DNA of 64,000 nt from Pseudomonadota bacterium (GCA_023391375.1 JAEWBB010000024.1:235930-299929); one strand, 5' to 3'; counted from the first letter of the stretch, positions 45,422-54,507 are shown. The notes: a model not told the origin generated them from the sequence alone. Made by a program: numbers and translations.

Positions 45422-45916
45422 ATGCCTCAATTCGACCAGATCAGCGAGATCTACCTGTCGCAGCTCTTCTGGCTGGCGGTGTTCTTCGGCGCGATCTTCA
45501 TCGTCATCGGTCTGGGCATGCTGCCCAAGATCATGGGGACGGTCGATGCGCGTGATGCGAAGATCGCCGACGACCTGAAGGCGGCCGAGGGCGCCCGCGA
45601 CTTCGCGGACAAGCTCGAGGACGACTATCGCGCGGCGATGGACAAGACCCGTGGCGAGGCCAACCGCCTCGCCGCTGAGGCCAAGGACAAGGCTGCCAAG
45701 TCGACCGAGGCCGCGCTGGCCAAGGCGGACAAGGCCAACCAGGCCAAGCTCGACAAGGCGATCGCCAAGGTCGGCGAAAGCCGCGCCCAGGCGATGGCCG
45801 AAATCGAGGGCGTGGCCGCCGAGGCCGCGCAGGCGATGGTGGCGCGCGTCGCCGGCATCACCGTCGACGCCTCGGCCGCCAAGGCTGCCGTCGCCAAGGA
45901 GCTGAACCTTGCCTAA
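45422..45916 (+). CDS. F0F1 ATP synthase subunit b'
   Basis: 164 residues: one N-terminal membrane helix (LFWLAVFFGAIFIVIGLGMLP) followed by a long alanine/lysine-rich coiled coil for the peripheral stalk. Phototrophs and alphaproteobacteria carry two divergent b-type genes; position directly after atpE makes this the b' copy. It overlaps the second b gene by eight bases. Confidence 0.93.
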   Translation: MPQFDQISEIYLSQLFWLAVFFGAIFIVIGLGMLPKIMGTVDARDAKIADDLKAAEGARDFADKLEDDYRAAMDKTRGEANRLAAEAKDKAAKSTEAALAKADKANQAKLDKAIAKVGESRAQAMAEIEGVAAEAAQAMVARVAGITVDASAAKAAVAKELNLA

Positions 45917-46436
45917 CCTGATCCTCGCGGCCGCTGCGGCGCACGGCGCGGAGCATGCCGATCCGTCGATCGGCGGTATCATCCACGCACCGTTTATCGT
46001 CGCGGCGTCGATGACCGTCGTCCTGGCGATCATGCTGTGGAAGAAGGTCCCCGGCGCGATCGGCAAGAGCCTCGACAAGAAGATCGCGGCGATCCGCGAC
46101 CAGCTGGCCGAGGCCGAGGCGCTTCGCAAGGAAGCCGAGGCGCTGAAGGCCGAATACGAGAAGAAGGCCAAGGAGTCCGCCAAGGACGCCAAGGCCATGC
46201 TGGCCCGCGCCGAGGCCGATGCCGAAGCGATCGTCGCCAAGGCGTCGGAAGACGCTGCCGCGCTGGTCGAACGCCGCAAGGCGATGGCCGAGGCCAAGAT
46301 CGCCGCCGAAGAGCGCGCGGCCCTGGCCGAGGTCAAGGCCAGCGTCGCCAAGGCCGCCACCGCTGCCGCGGCCTCGCTGATCGCCGACAAGGGCGGCAGC
46401 AAGAAACTGGTCGACGACGCCATCGCCGGCCTCTGA
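45909..46436 (+). CDS. atpF: F0F1 ATP synthase subunit b
   Basis: 175 residues with an N-terminal helix (PFIVAASMTVVLAIMLWKKVPG) and a long amphipathic coiled coil (EAEALRKEAEALKAEYEKKAKE and onward). Pairs with b' as the heterodimeric stator. The rest of the enzyme (delta, alpha, gamma, beta, epsilon) is not in this cluster, the usual alphaproteobacterial split. A strong terminator follows. Confidence 0.94.
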   Translation: MPNLILAAAAAHGAEHADPSIGGIIHAPFIVAASMTVVLAIMLWKKVPGAIGKSLDKKIAAIRDQLAEAEALRKEAEALKAEYEKKAKESAKDAKAMLARAEADAEAIVAKASEDAAALVERRKAMAEAKIAAEERAALAEVKASVAKAATAAAASLIADKGGSKKLVDDAIAGL

Positions 46437-46472
46437 CCCTACAGAACAGCGTGCCGAACACGCGCGTACCAA

Positions 46473-46502
46473 AAAGGCCCGGGAGGCGACTCCCGGGCCT
46501 TT
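46473..46502. terminator. Terminator after the F0 operon
   Basis: 13-bp perfect stem AAAGGCCCGGGAG with CTCCCGGGCCTTT around GCGA, followed by CGTTTG on the plus strand and by TTGGTACG on the minus. It separates the ATP synthase genes from the converging CBS-domain gene and may serve both. Confidence 0.88.
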
Positions 46503-46523
46503 CGTTTGTCCGGTTTGCCGGCC

Positions 46524-46955
46524 TTAGCCCTGCTGGTGCTGGCCGCCCTTGGCGCTGACGCCTTCGAGGGCGGTCGAGGCGGCTTGCTCCTGCCGTTCAC
46601 GGCTGAGGTCGCCGAGGCTGACCATGCCGACCAGCTGCTCCATCGCGTCGACCACCGGCATGCGGCGGACCTGCTTGTCGCTCATCTGCTGGGCGATCGC
46701 GAGAACGTCGTCAGTGTCCTTCGCGCAGACCACGTCGCTGGTCATCACGTCGCTGACCTTGCAGTCGGCGCCGAGGCCTTGGGCGATGCCGCGCACCGCA
46801 ATGTCGCGGTCGGTGACCATGCCGACCACCTTGCCGTCCTCGCAGACGGGGATCGAACCGGTATCGGCGCTCAGCATGAAGCCGGCGGCCTGCTGGACGC
46901 TATCGGACGGGGCGACGGTCTTGACGTCGCTGGTCATGAGATCACGAATGTTCAT
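46524..46955 (-). CDS. CBS domain pair protein
   Basis: 143 residues made of two CBS motifs: MNIRDLMTSDVKTVAPSDSVQQAAGFMLSADTGSIPVCEDGKVVGMVTDRDIAVR and VSDVMTSDVVCAKDTDDVLAIAQQMSDKQVRRMPVVDAMEQLVGMVSLGDLSRE. Such pairs bind adenosyl ligands and report energy or redox state; the partner is not visible. The C-terminal 20 residues are low complexity. Confidence 0.93.
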   Translation of the reverse strand: MNIRDLMTSDVKTVAPSDSVQQAAGFMLSADTGSIPVCEDGKVVGMVTDRDIAVRGIAQGLGADCKVSDVMTSDVVCAKDTDDVLAIAQQMSDKQVRRMPVVDAMEQLVGMVSLGDLSRERQEQAASTALEGVSAKGGQHQQG

Positions 46956-47013
46956 GGGTTTGCTCCTCCTTTTGCCGCTTCAACGAGCGGGGGAGGAACC
47001 GCGTTCCGGTCGC

Positions 47014-47454
47014 CTAGCGCGCTTTGACGGGCTGAAGGTGCGGTCCGGCGGACGGCAACTGGCCATCGGGCCAGGCCTCGCCCCTTTCTTGCGCTGCGGA
47101 CGGGTACCGGACCTTGAAGATCCGGCCGTACTCGACCAGCAGTCGCGCCGCGTCGGCCGGATCGGGAAAGCGGTCGTCGGCCAGACTGGCGGTGGCGGCC
47201 TCGTCGCACCACAGTGCCAGCTTGGGCAGCGCGGCGCGGTGCGCGCCGGCACCGCGAAAGCCGCGCATGGCGTCGGTCGAGGTCCACGAGGTGACGGTCC
47301 AGAATGTCAGGCCGGGCCCTTGCGCGACATAGCCTTCGATAAAGCCGTCGCTGCGCTTGATCTGCCGCTGGCTGGCGAGGGTCCGGAACAGGAATTCGGG
47401 TGCGAACCGTAAGGACCGAAGCCGCAGGCGCGTGATCGACAGGTGGCGGGTCAC
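47014..47454 (-). CDS. DUF3291-like monooxygenase-fold protein
   Basis: 146 residues. Pattern SITRLRLRSLRFAPEFLFRTLASQRQIKRSDGFIEGYVAQGPGLTFWTVTSWTSTDAMRGFRGAGAHRAALPKLALWCDEAA fits small ferredoxin-like monooxygenase-fold proteins annotated DUF3291. Start is a GTG overlapping the paaZ stop as GTGA; the upstream open frame is the antisense of paaZ coding. Coupling to paaZ suggests a role near phenylacetate metabolism, which is inference. Confidence 0.75.
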   Translation of the reverse strand: MTRHLSITRLRLRSLRFAPEFLFRTLASQRQIKRSDGFIEGYVAQGPGLTFWTVTSWTSTDAMRGFRGAGAHRAALPKLALWCDEAATASLADDRFPDPADAARLLVEYGRIFKVRYPSAAQERGEAWPDGQLPSAGPHLQPVKAR

Positions 47455-49475
47455 GGGAGGTTTTCGGTCAAGAGGTCGTAGGTGGCGACCAGCTCGTCCT
47501 TCTGGTTGAAGATCTCCACCGCCCAGCGGACCACGCCGGTCTCCTCGCTCTTCAGCGATTTCGACCGGACGGTCAGTTCCACCCTCATGCTGTCGCCGGG
47601 GTAGAGCGGGGTCAGGAAGCGGAGGTTTTCGAGGCCGGTGTTCGCCAGCACGGGGCCGGGATCGGGATCGACGAACAGGCCGGCGGCGAAGCTGAGGATC
47701 AAATAGCCGTGGGCCACGCGCCCCTCGAAGATCGGCGAGGCCTCGGCCGCTTCCTCGTCCATATGCGCGTAGAAGGTGTCGCCGGTGAATTCGGCGAAAT
47801 GCTCGATGTCCTCGACCGTCACCGTGCGCGCGGGCGTGACCAGCGTGTCGCCGATCTGGAGGTCGCGCATCCGCTTGCGGAACGGGTGGGCGTCCTCGAT
47901 CACATGCTTGCCGCCGCCCGGGATATACTGCTCGCTGATCGCCGCGATCATCGCCGGGGTCGACTGGATGGCGGTGCGCTGCATGTAATGCTTGACCCCG
48001 CGAGTGCCGCCCATCTCCTCGCTGCCACCGGCGCGCCCCGGACCGCCATGGACGAGGACCGGAAGCGGACTGCCATGGCCGGTGCTTTCTTTCGCATTGT
48101 CGCGGTTGATGACCAGCATGCGCCCGTGAAACGCCGCCGCGCCCTGGATGAAGTCGCGGGCTGCATCGGCCGAGTAGGTGAACAGCGACAGCGCCAGGCT
48201 GCCCATGCCGCGATTGGCCAGCGCCACCGCGTCCGCCATGTCCTTGTACGGCATCAGCGTGCTGACTGGCCCGAACGCTTCGACGTCGTGCACCGCCTGC
48301 GCGGTCCACGGGTCGTCTGCGCGCAGCAAGGTCGGCTGCATGAAGGCGCCGCCTTCCGGTCCTACGTCGGCGGTGGGATCACCGGCCACGACGCGCGCGC
48401 CGGCCTCGACCAGTTTGGCGACCTGCGCGCGCACATCGTCGCGCTGGCTGCAGCTGACCAGCGCGCCGACCCGGCTGCCGTCCTCGCGCGGGTCGCCGAC
48501 GGTCATCGCGGCTAACCGGTCACGCATCGCCGCCTCGACCGCGTCGAGCTGTGCCGCCGGAACCATCGCGCGGCGGATGGCGGTGCACTTCTGCCCCGCC
48601 TTGACCGTCATCTCGTTGACGACTTCTTTCACGAACAGGTCGAATTCCGGCGTACCGGGCACTGCGTCGGGGCCCAGCACCGACGCGTTGAGGCTGTCCT
48701 GCTCGGCGACGAAGCGGACGCTTTCGCGCAGCACCTGCGGGTGGTTCTTGAGCTTTGCCGCGGTCGCCGCAGAGCCGGTGAAACTGACCACGTCCTGGCC
48801 GCCGAGGTGATCGAACAGGTCTCCGACCGAGCCGACGATCAGTTGCACCGCGCCGTCGGGCAGCAGGCCGGTGTTGATCATGATGCGGAACGCCGCCTCG
48901 GTCAGGAAGCTGGTCGAGCTTGCCGGCTTGACGATCGCCGGCACGCCCGCGAGCAGCGTCGGCGCGAGCTTCTCGAGCATTCCCCACACCGGGAAGTTGA
49001 AGGCGTTGATGTGCACCGCCGCGCCCTGCAGCGAGGTGTAGATGTGTTGGCCGACGAAGGTGCCGCCCTTCGACAACTGCTCAAGCTCACCGTCGAGCAG
49101 GACGTGCGCATCGGGCAACTCACGACGGCCCTTGGACGAGAAGGAAAGGAGGGTCATCGCCCCGCCCTCGATGTCGATCCACCCGTCCTTGCGCGTCGCG
49201 CCGGTCAGCGGATTGAGCGCGTACAGCTCCTCCTTGCGCTCCATGATCGCAAGGCCCAGGCCTTTCAGCATCCGCGCCCGTTCATGGAACGTCATCGCCC
49301 GCAGCGCCGGCCCGCCGACGGTGCGTGCGTGGTCGAGCATGCCTTTGAAATCCAGCCCGCCGCTACCGGTCGAGGTGATCGCCGACCCGTCGATCGCGCT
49401 GACGAGCTCGGACAGCCTGCCTTCGCCGGCGATCCACCGGTCGCGGGCATAGTTCAGCAGCTGCTCGGTCTTCAT
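47451..49475 (-). CDS. paaZ: Oxepin-CoA hydrolase / 3-oxo-5,6-dehydrosuberyl-CoA semialdehyde dehydrogenase PaaZ
   Basis: 674-residue bifunctional ring-opening enzyme of phenylacetate breakdown. The N-terminal aldehyde dehydrogenase has the catalytic Glu in [14 protein letters not shown] and Cys in [12 protein letters not shown]. The C-terminal MaoC hot-dog domain (from about residue 545) has [16 protein letters not shown] with the hydratase Asp and His. GAAGGAAGCGCG precedes the ATG. Full length is kept in both domains. Confidence 0.96.
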   Translation of the reverse strand: MKTEQLLNYARDRWIAGEGRLSELVSAIDGSAITSTGSGGLDFKGMLDHARTVGGPALRAMTFHERARMLKGLGLAIMERKEELYALNPLTGATRKDGWIDIEGGAMTLLSFSSKGRRELPDAHVLLDGELEQLSKGGTFVGQHIYTSLQGAAVHINAFNFPVWGMLEKLAPTLLAGVPAIVKPASSTSFLTEAAFRIMINTGLLPDGAVQLIVGSVGDLFDHLGGQDVVSFTGSAATAAKLKNHPQVLRESVRFVAEQDSLNASVLGPDAVPGTPEFDLFVKEVVNEMTVKAGQKCTAIRRAMVPAAQLDAVEAAMRDRLAAMTVGDPREDGSRVGALVSCSQRDDVRAQVAKLVEAGARVVAGDPTADVGPEGGAFMQPTLLRADDPWTAQAVHDVEAFGPVSTLMPYKDMADAVALANRGMGSLALSLFTYSADAARDFIQGAAAFHGRMLVINRDNAKESTGHGSPLPVLVHGGPGRAGGSEEMGGTRGVKHYMQRTAIQSTPAMIAAISEQYIPGGGKHVIEDAHPFRKRMRDLQIGDTLVTPARTVTVEDIEHFAEFTGDTFYAHMDEEAAEASPIFEGRVAHGYLILSFAAGLFVDPDPGPVLANTGLENLRFLTPLYPGDSMRVELTVRSKSLKSEETGVVRWAVEIFNQKDELVATYDLLTENLP

Positions 49476-49605
49476 CGCGCTTCCTTCATCGACTCGTTCG
49501 CGGCGCTTGTGGCGCGAAGCGGCCCGCTTGTCACATCGCGCGGAACGTGTCCGTTATGGCGGGTTCGTCAAGCGGGTGCAGACGCCTCCTCGGCACACCG
49601 GCGCC

Positions 49606-50091
49606 ATGAAATCGCGGGAGCCTCGTCACAAGGTGCTGGTCAAGGCGCGCATGCAGTGCGGAGCGCGCTGGCAGGACGTCGGCATCCTCAACTATTCGGC
49701 CCACGGCCTTGGCCTGACGTGCGACCAGGCCCCGGCGCGCGGCACCTATATCGAAGTCCGGCGCGGCCCGTTTGTCATCGTCGCCCGCGTCGCCTGGACG
49801 AAAGGGCACCGGTTCGGGGCGCGGACGCAGGATGCGGTCGCCCATGTGGCCATCGTCGGGAAGGTGGCGACGGGCGGTCCGGTCGCCGACTGCGGCGCAC
49901 CGGTGGAGCGACGGGCATCGCCGAGGGTGGTGCTGCGGGGTGCGGACAAGAGCCGGACGCGGGGCCGGGCGTTCGAGTTCGCCGGCGTGGTGATGGCGGT
50001 CGCGGCCGGGGCGGCGGTGCTGGCCGATGCGGCCTATGCGCAATTGGCAAGGCCGCTCGATAAGGTGCGGAGCGCGCTTAGCGACCGGTGA
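49606..50091 (+). CDS. PilZ domain protein
   Basis: 161 residues. The PilZ c-di-GMP-binding pattern is partly visible: REPRHKVLVKARM (Arg-x3-Arg-like) and NYSAHGLGL (the D/NxSxxG element with Asn in place of Asp), ending with a strand VRRGPFVIVARVAWTKGHRFG. The C-terminal 60 residues include a hydrophobic stretch EFAGVVMAVAAGAAVLADAAYAQL that may be a tail anchor. The ATG beginning MKSREPRH is preferred over a TTG/GTG frame upstream. Confidence 0.82.
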   Translation: MKSREPRHKVLVKARMQCGARWQDVGILNYSAHGLGLTCDQAPARGTYIEVRRGPFVIVARVAWTKGHRFGARTQDAVAHVAIVGKVATGGPVADCGAPVERRASPRVVLRGADKSRTRGRAFEFAGVVMAVAAGAAVLADAAYAQLARPLDKVRSALSDR

Positions 50092-50860
50092 AGGTGGCGG
50101 GGCGCTTTTCGAGGAAGGCGGCGACGCCCTCCTGATAATCCTCGCTGAAGCCAAGCCGCCGCATCTCGTCACGCTGGAGGACGAGTTCCTCCTTGAGGCT
50201 GCGGTCCCAGCTGGTGCGGATCATCTGCTTGGTCGCGGCCATGCCCAGTGGCGGCAGCGCGGCGAGCTTGGTCGCCAGCGCATCGACCGTCGCGTCGAGA
50301 TCGGCATCGTCGACGCATTTCCAGATCAGGCCCCATTCCGCGGCCTGCTCGGCCATCAGCGGTTCGCCGGTCAGCGCGAGGCCCATGGCGCGGGCCTGGC
50401 CGAGGTGGCGGGTGAGGTGCCAGCTGCCGCCCGTATCGGGGACGAGGCCGAGCGCGGCGAAGCTCTGGATGAACTTGGCGCTCCTGGCCGCGACGACCAG
50501 GTCGCAGGCGAGGGCAACGCTGGCGCCGGCACCGGCCGCGACGCCGTTGACCCGGGCGATGACCGGCTGCGGCATTTCGGCGAGCAGGTGGACCAGCGGA
50601 TTCCAGCCGGTTTCGACCGCCAAGCCAAGGTCGTTCGGCCCGCTGCCCGCGTTGACCGCGCGGTCGTTGAGGTCCTGCCCGGCGCAGAAACCGCGCCCTT
50701 CGCCGGTCAGGATCACGACCCGCGCATCGCCCAGCGAATGGAGCGCATCGCGCAGCTCGAGGTGCATGTGCTTGGTGAAGCTGTTCAAACGGTCGGGCCG
50801 GTTGAGCGTCACCCGGGCGATGAAGCCGTCGATCTCGAGGCGGATGGTGTCGAAGTCCAT
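50078..50860 (-). CDS. paaG: Enoyl-CoA hydratase/isomerase PaaG
   Basis: 260-residue crotonase. TLNRPDRLNSFTKHMHLELRDAL, TGEGRGFCAGQDLNDRAV (oxyanion hole and PaaG-type AGQDLNDR) and VNGVAAGAGASVALACDLVVAARSAKFIQSFAALGLVPDTGGSW are characteristic; the Asp in VPDTGG is the catalytic residue of the isomerase branch. It isomerises ring-1,2-epoxyphenylacetyl-CoA to oxepin-CoA, the PaaZ substrate. Confidence 0.93.
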   Translation of the reverse strand: MDFDTIRLEIDGFIARVTLNRPDRLNSFTKHMHLELRDALHSLGDARVVILTGEGRGFCAGQDLNDRAVNAGSGPNDLGLAVETGWNPLVHLLAEMPQPVIARVNGVAAGAGASVALACDLVVAARSAKFIQSFAALGLVPDTGGSWHLTRHLGQARAMGLALTGEPLMAEQAAEWGLIWKCVDDADLDATVDALATKLAALPPLGMAATKQMIRTSWDRSLKEELVLQRDEMRRLGFSEDYQEGVAAFLEKRPATFTGR

Positions 50861-50879
50861 GGGCCCAGCGCCTAGCAGC

Positions 50880-51623
50880 CTAGAGCGCACCGAGGAAGGC
50901 AAGCCGCTCCTCGGTCGTCCCGTCGCGCTCGGCAAACCGTAGCGGCTGGACGTTGTTGACCAGGATTTCACTCGGCGTCGGGTCCTGCGCGAACAGGCCC
51001 ATCACCTCATCGGCGAACTCGTCGAGCGGCTGGTAGCCCGGGCGGGTCGACTGGCCCGGCGTGAGGTCGGTCTGGACGCCCGGCGGGGCCAGCTCGATGA
51101 CCTCGACCTTGCCGGCCAGCCTGTTGCGGAGCGCCTGGGTGTAGCTGTGCAGCGCCGCCTTGGTCGCGGAATAGGTGGGCGTCTTGGGCAGCGGGACGAA
51201 GGCGAGGCCGCTGGTGACGTTGATGAGCGCCGAATCCGGCGTCGCGGCGAGGTGGTCGATGAAGGCATCGGTGAGGCGAATGGGGCCGAGCAGGTTGGTC
51301 GCGATCGTCGCTTCGGCATCGGCCAAGTCGCGCTTCGCCGTCGCGTCCTCGAACCGCATGATGCCGGCATTGTTGACCAGCACGTTGAGGGCCGGGAACT
51401 GCGCGATAACCTGTTCGGCGAAAGCCGGGATGCCGGCCGCATCGTCGGCGTCGAACTGGATGGTGTGGATGTTGTCGCGGCCTGCCGCCGTCTCTTCCAG
51501 CGCGTCCTGCCGGCGGCCGGCGACGATGACGGTGTTGCCCGCGTCGGCCCAGCGCTGCGCCAAGGCGCGGCCGATGCCGCTGCCGCCGCCGGTGAGGAGG
51601 ATGGTGTTGCCGCTGGTTTTCAT
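50880..51623 (-). CDS. SDR family oxidoreductase (DltE-like)
   Basis: 247 residues. LTGGGSGIGRALAQRWADAGN is the cofactor loop, NNAGIMRFED follows, and INVTSGLAFVPLPKTPTYSATKAALHSYTQALR has Ser, Tyr and Lys. The VIELAPPGVQTDLTPGQ and late EILVNNVQPLRF resemble DltE-like uncharacterised reductases. No link to phenylacetate is evident beyond position between paaG and paaA. Confidence 0.88.
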   Translation of the reverse strand: MKTSGNTILLTGGGSGIGRALAQRWADAGNTVIVAGRRQDALEETAAGRDNIHTIQFDADDAAGIPAFAEQVIAQFPALNVLVNNAGIMRFEDATAKRDLADAEATIATNLLGPIRLTDAFIDHLAATPDSALINVTSGLAFVPLPKTPTYSATKAALHSYTQALRNRLAGKVEVIELAPPGVQTDLTPGQSTRPGYQPLDEFADEVMGLFAQDPTPSEILVNNVQPLRFAERDGTTEERLAFLGAL

Positions 51624-51715
51624 GGGTGGTGCGCCTTTCCGATGGGGTCGGGCGTTGAGATAGGAAGCGCTTTGCCGGTTTGAACCGGCGCGCCGAAATG
51701 TTTAGGACGTTGCCC

Positions 51716-52702
51716 ATGTACACGACCGAAATGAGCAAGAACGTGAAGCCGCTCGAAGTGGCGGAAGACCCCGAGCTGGTCGCGGCGTTCGAGGCGCGGG
51801 TGGCGGCGGACGAGTTCATCGAGCCGAAGGACTGGATGCCCGAGGCCTATCGCAAGACGCTGGTGCGGCAGATCAGCCAGCACGCGCACAGCGAAATCGT
51901 CGGCATGCTGCCCGAGGGCAACTGGATCACCCGCGCGCCGTCGCTGCGGCGGAAGGCGATCCTGCTGGCCAAGGTGCAGGACGAGGCGGGGCATGGCCTC
52001 TACCTCTATTGCGCGGCGGAAACGCTGGGCACGAGCCGCGAGGAAATGACGCTGGCGCTGCTGAGCGGGAAAGCGAAGTACAGCACCATCTTCAACTATC
52101 CGACGCTGACCTGGGCCGACATGGGCGCGATCGGCTGGCTGGTCGACGGCGCGGCGATCATGAACCAGGTGCCGCTACAGCGCACCAGCTACGGCCCGTA
52201 CGCACGGGCGATGGTGCGGGTGTGCAAGGAAGAAAGCTTCCACCAGCGCCAGGGCTACGAAATCATGATCGCGCTGGCCAATGGCACGGCCGAGCAGAAG
52301 CGGATGGCGCAGGACGCATTGAAACGCTGGTGGTGGCCGAGCCTGATGATGTTCGGCCCGCCGGACGAGAACAGCCCCAACACCGAACGCTCGATGCGCT
52401 GGCGGATCAAGCGCGAGACCAACGACGAGCTGCGCCAGAAATTCGTCGACATCTCCAAGCCGCAGGCCGACTTCCTCGGCCTCACCATCCCCGACCCGGA
52501 CCTGAAGTGGAACGAGGCGAAGGGCGGGCATGACTATGGCGCGATCGACTGGGAAGAATTCTACGCCGTGGTGCGGGGCGAAGGCCCGGTCGCCAAGGAG
52601 CGGATGCGGGCGCGGAACAAGGCGTGGGACGACGGCGCCTGGGTCCGCGACGCCGCGGCGGCGCATGCCGCGAAGCGCGCGAACGCGAAGGTGGCGGCAT
52701 GA
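51716..52702 (+). CDS. paaA: 1,2-phenylacetyl-CoA epoxidase subunit PaaA
   Basis: 328-residue catalytic subunit of the di-iron epoxidase that turns phenylacetyl-CoA into the 1,2-epoxide. Metal ligands lie in [11 protein letters not shown] and [12 protein letters not shown], the two ExxH motifs. [23 protein letters not shown] is the family's N-terminal block. Start MYTTEMSKN follows an AGGACG site; an ATG 18 bases upstream is possible. ATGA overlap with paaB. Confidence 0.95.
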   Translation: MYTTEMSKNVKPLEVAEDPELVAAFEARVAADEFIEPKDWMPEAYRKTLVRQISQHAHSEIVGMLPEGNWITRAPSLRRKAILLAKVQDEAGHGLYLYCAAETLGTSREEMTLALLSGKAKYSTIFNYPTLTWADMGAIGWLVDGAAIMNQVPLQRTSYGPYARAMVRVCKEESFHQRQGYEIMIALANGTAEQKRMAQDALKRWWWPSLMMFGPPDENSPNTERSMRWRIKRETNDELRQKFVDISKPQADFLGLTIPDPDLKWNEAKGGHDYGAIDWEEFYAVVRGEGPVAKERMRARNKAWDDGAWVRDAAAAHAAKRANAKVAA

Positions 52703-53001
52703 GCGAGGCGTCACTGGGCGGCCATGATTGGCCGCTGTGGGAAGTGTTCGTTCGGGCCAAGGGCGGGCTCAACCACCGCCACGTCGGCTCCATTCACGCG
52801 CCGGACGCCGAACTGGCCCTGCGCCATGCGCGCGACACCTACACGCGGCGGATGGAGGGGGTGTCCCTTTGGGTCGTCCAATCCAAAGACATCGTGGCGA
52901 GCGATCCGGCGCAGGCGGGGGAGCTGTTCGAGCCGGCGGAGGACAAGGTGTATCGGCACCCGACCTTCTACGAGATCCCGGACGAAATCGGGCATATGTA
53001 G
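52699..53001 (+). CDS. paaB: 1,2-phenylacetyl-CoA epoxidase subunit PaaB
   Basis: 100 residues, complete: [41 protein letters not shown] through [19 protein letters not shown] non-catalytic subunit that bridges PaaAC heterodimers. The gene normally continues into paaC, paaD and paaE, but none follows here; the next 700 bases hold a decayed gene and repeats. Confidence 0.95.
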   Translation: MSEASLGGHDWPLWEVFVRAKGGLNHRHVGSIHAPDAELALRHARDTYTRRMEGVSLWVVQSKDIVASDPAQAGELFEPAEDKVYRHPTFYEIPDEIGHM

Positions 53002-53104
53002 CCAAGTCGCCGAGCCGAAAGAAGCGGTTGCGGAGCAACCGGGAGTTTCGGCGTAGAGACGACGCAGGCCGGCCGGGCTGCGGCTGAAAGCCGACAGCTT
53101 CGAC

Positions 53105-53125
53105 GTCACGGACTTGCTCCGTGAC
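53105..53125. terminator. Hairpin downstream of paaAB
   Basis: 8-bp perfect stem GTCACGGA with TCCGTGAC around CTTGC, followed by GGCCTTCTTCCC. A smaller 7-bp stem lies at 53025-53041. Either could end paaAB transcription, though neither has a clean T-run. Confidence 0.5.
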
Positions 53126-53140
53126 GGCCTTCTTCCCCCG

Positions 53141-53166
53141 CGGAAGGTTACAAAGGTTACACTATG
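53141..53166 (-). repeat. 26-bp sequence identical to 18078-18103
   Basis: Exact inverted copy of the sequence upstream of the GST gene, including the tandem 9-mer TGTAACCTT. Here it lies inside the decayed helix-turn-helix gene, where the 9-bp duplication reads VTFVTF. Confidence 0.9.
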
Positions 53167-53316
53167 CTGCTCTTCCAAATCGAAGGGAGAGCGGGGCGAA
53201 CCGCTCTCGCGCTTCACCGTTTCGGTAAGGCCGGTGTCGAGCGCCTCGTCCCAGGCGCGGGCGAAATCGTCGGCGCCCGGCGCGTCGAGCAGCTTGTAGG
53301 CGGAGCGTGGGCTGCG

Positions 53317-53376
53317 CCCTCCAGTCGGCCTTCCCACGCCGCTTCGCGCCGCCGGAACCTTCGGCCTCCTTCCGCC
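53317..53376 (-). repeat. 60-bp interspersed repeat, copy 1
   Basis: Aligns without gaps over 60 bases to 53453-53512 with 12 differences (about 80 percent), sharing the perfect 15-mer GCCGGAACCTTCGG and flanks CCCTCC and CCGCC. It interrupts the helix-turn-helix frame between AAAEAVG and SAYKLL. Confidence 0.75.
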
Positions 53377-53452
53377 CACCGCCTCCGCCGCCGCCCGCAC
53401 CGACCCGCACAGCGACAGCGCGGCGATGAAGCCGGCCTGGGTCTTGGCATCC

Positions 53453-53512
53453 CCCTCCGGACGACATTCCAACACCGCTCCGCGACGCCGGAACCTTCGG
53501 TCGTCCTCCGCC
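53453..53512 (-). repeat. 60-bp interspersed repeat, copy 2
   Basis: Second copy of the element at 53317-53376, same orientation, 76 bases away. It lies upstream of the GFIAALSLCGS segment of the decayed gene. Confidence 0.75.
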
Positions 53513-53713
53513 CGTTCCGCCGATGACGCAGTCGCGGCACCGGCGTGAACGCGATCGTCGAACCGCTCACGCGGTCCGACCCTCCCGCCCGAGGGCGCGG
53601 CGCATGTCGTCGAGGGTCATGGGTTCTTCCTCCGCCGTTCAAAAGGCGGGGGCGACCCGGTTGTACGGAAGGGAAGGTGTGTAGGACAGCGAAAAGCGGC
53701 GTGGCTTCGAATT

Positions 53714-54502
53714 ATGAAATCCGGAGCCAAACGAATACAAATCTTGTTCAATTTGTACGTGCCGCTTAGCAAGTTTCCTTCACTTCGCCCTTATCGCTCC
53801 TACTGCACACGGAGATCGCATGTGATCGAGTATCTTCCATGGATGAAGTCAATCGAAGAATTGGAGAGATGGCAGACAAGCCATAAAGATCCGCAAAATG
53901 AAAACGAAAAAAGATCAAAGATAAAAATTGCAGTCGTCGATGATCAACCTTTTTCCTCCGCTAAAAATCTACGTAGCGTTGGCTATCAGATCTCCGAACT
54001 AGGCGATTTGAAAAGTGTAAAGGAAATTGAAGAATATCATATTATTCTATGTGATATTCAAGGCGTCGGTAGTGCATTCGATTCGTCTCTCGAGGGCGGA
54101 TTCCTCATTGATGAAATCAAGCGAAATTATCCTGACCGTTTTGTCATAGCATACACTGGGGGCACTCTGAATCCTAATACCATGGACTTTGTTCAAGCTG
54201 TTGCGGATGAGTTTGTGAGGAAGGATGCGGACGTAAATGAGTGGCGCGCCAAACTAGATAGAATCATTGAAGAAATATTAGATCCAGTCCGCGTGTGGCG
54301 ACGGCAACGTGAGGTAATGGTTGAGCGGAACGTAGACACAAAATCCATACTTCGCGTTGAGCACGCGTTCGTCGATGCTATTCTCGGCAAAAGTCAAACT
54401 GCATATGTCTCCCTTGTCAACTCAAGTAAGCTACCTCAAGATGTGAGAGCGATTGGGCAATCGCTGATTGCTTCGGGCATTTTCAAATATTTCGTTGGTT
54501 GA
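53714..54502 (+). CDS. Receiver-domain response regulator with unknown C-terminal region
   Basis: 262 residues. A receiver domain lies at about 69-190: acidic pair Asp76-Asp77 in KIAVVDDQPF, phosphoacceptor Asp114 in IILCDIQGVGS, Thr148 in IAYTGG and Lys170 in FVRKDAD. The last 70 residues (VRVWRRQREVMVERNVDTKSI to ASGIFKYFVG) are helical and match no DNA-binding or enzyme domain I know. DNA here is strikingly AT-rich, so transfer is likely. The kinase gene starts within its stop codon. Start uncertain: ATG at 53843 or GTG at 53822 are alternatives. Confidence 0.8.
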   Translation: MKSGAKRIQILFNLYVPLSKFPSLRPYRSYCTRRSHVIEYLPWMKSIEELERWQTSHKDPQNENEKRSKIKIAVVDDQPFSSAKNLRSVGYQISELGDLKSVKEIEEYHIILCDIQGVGSAFDSSLEGGFLIDEIKRNYPDRFVIAYTGGTLNPNTMDFVQAVADEFVRKDADVNEWRAKLDRIIEEILDPVRVWRRQREVMVERNVDTKSILRVEHAFVDAILGKSQTAYVSLVNSSKLPQDVRAIGQSLIASGIFKYFVG

Positions 54503-54507
54503 ACCAT

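Larger units (their letters stand above)
53129..53620 (-). pseudogene. Decayed helix-turn-helix (AsnC/transposase-like fold) gene with repeat insertions
   Basis: On the minus strand an ATG with GGAGGAAG before it starts MTLDDMRRALGREGRTA and stops after 17 codons. A different frame then gives QAGFIAALSLCGSVRAAAEAVG, which breaks off and resumes about 25 residues later as SAYKLLDAPGADDFARAWDEALDTG. Together these resemble a small helix-turn-helix protein (AAEAVG...SAYKL), seen in sphingomonads from memory. Intervening segments correspond to two copies of a 60-bp repeat. The first part needs a frameshift near 53570 to join. The 3' limit is uncertain. Confidence 0.6.

Noticed and set aside
53002..53160. 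Possible remnant of paaC directly after paaB
   Set aside because: Translated in all frames this stretch shows no PaaC motif; it consists of small hairpins and repeat-like sequence.
53161..53526. 120-residue plus-strand frame LLFQIEGRAGR... opposite the decayed gene
   Set aside because: Arg/Pro/Ser-rich, crosses both repeat copies and is antisense to the helix-turn-helix fragments.
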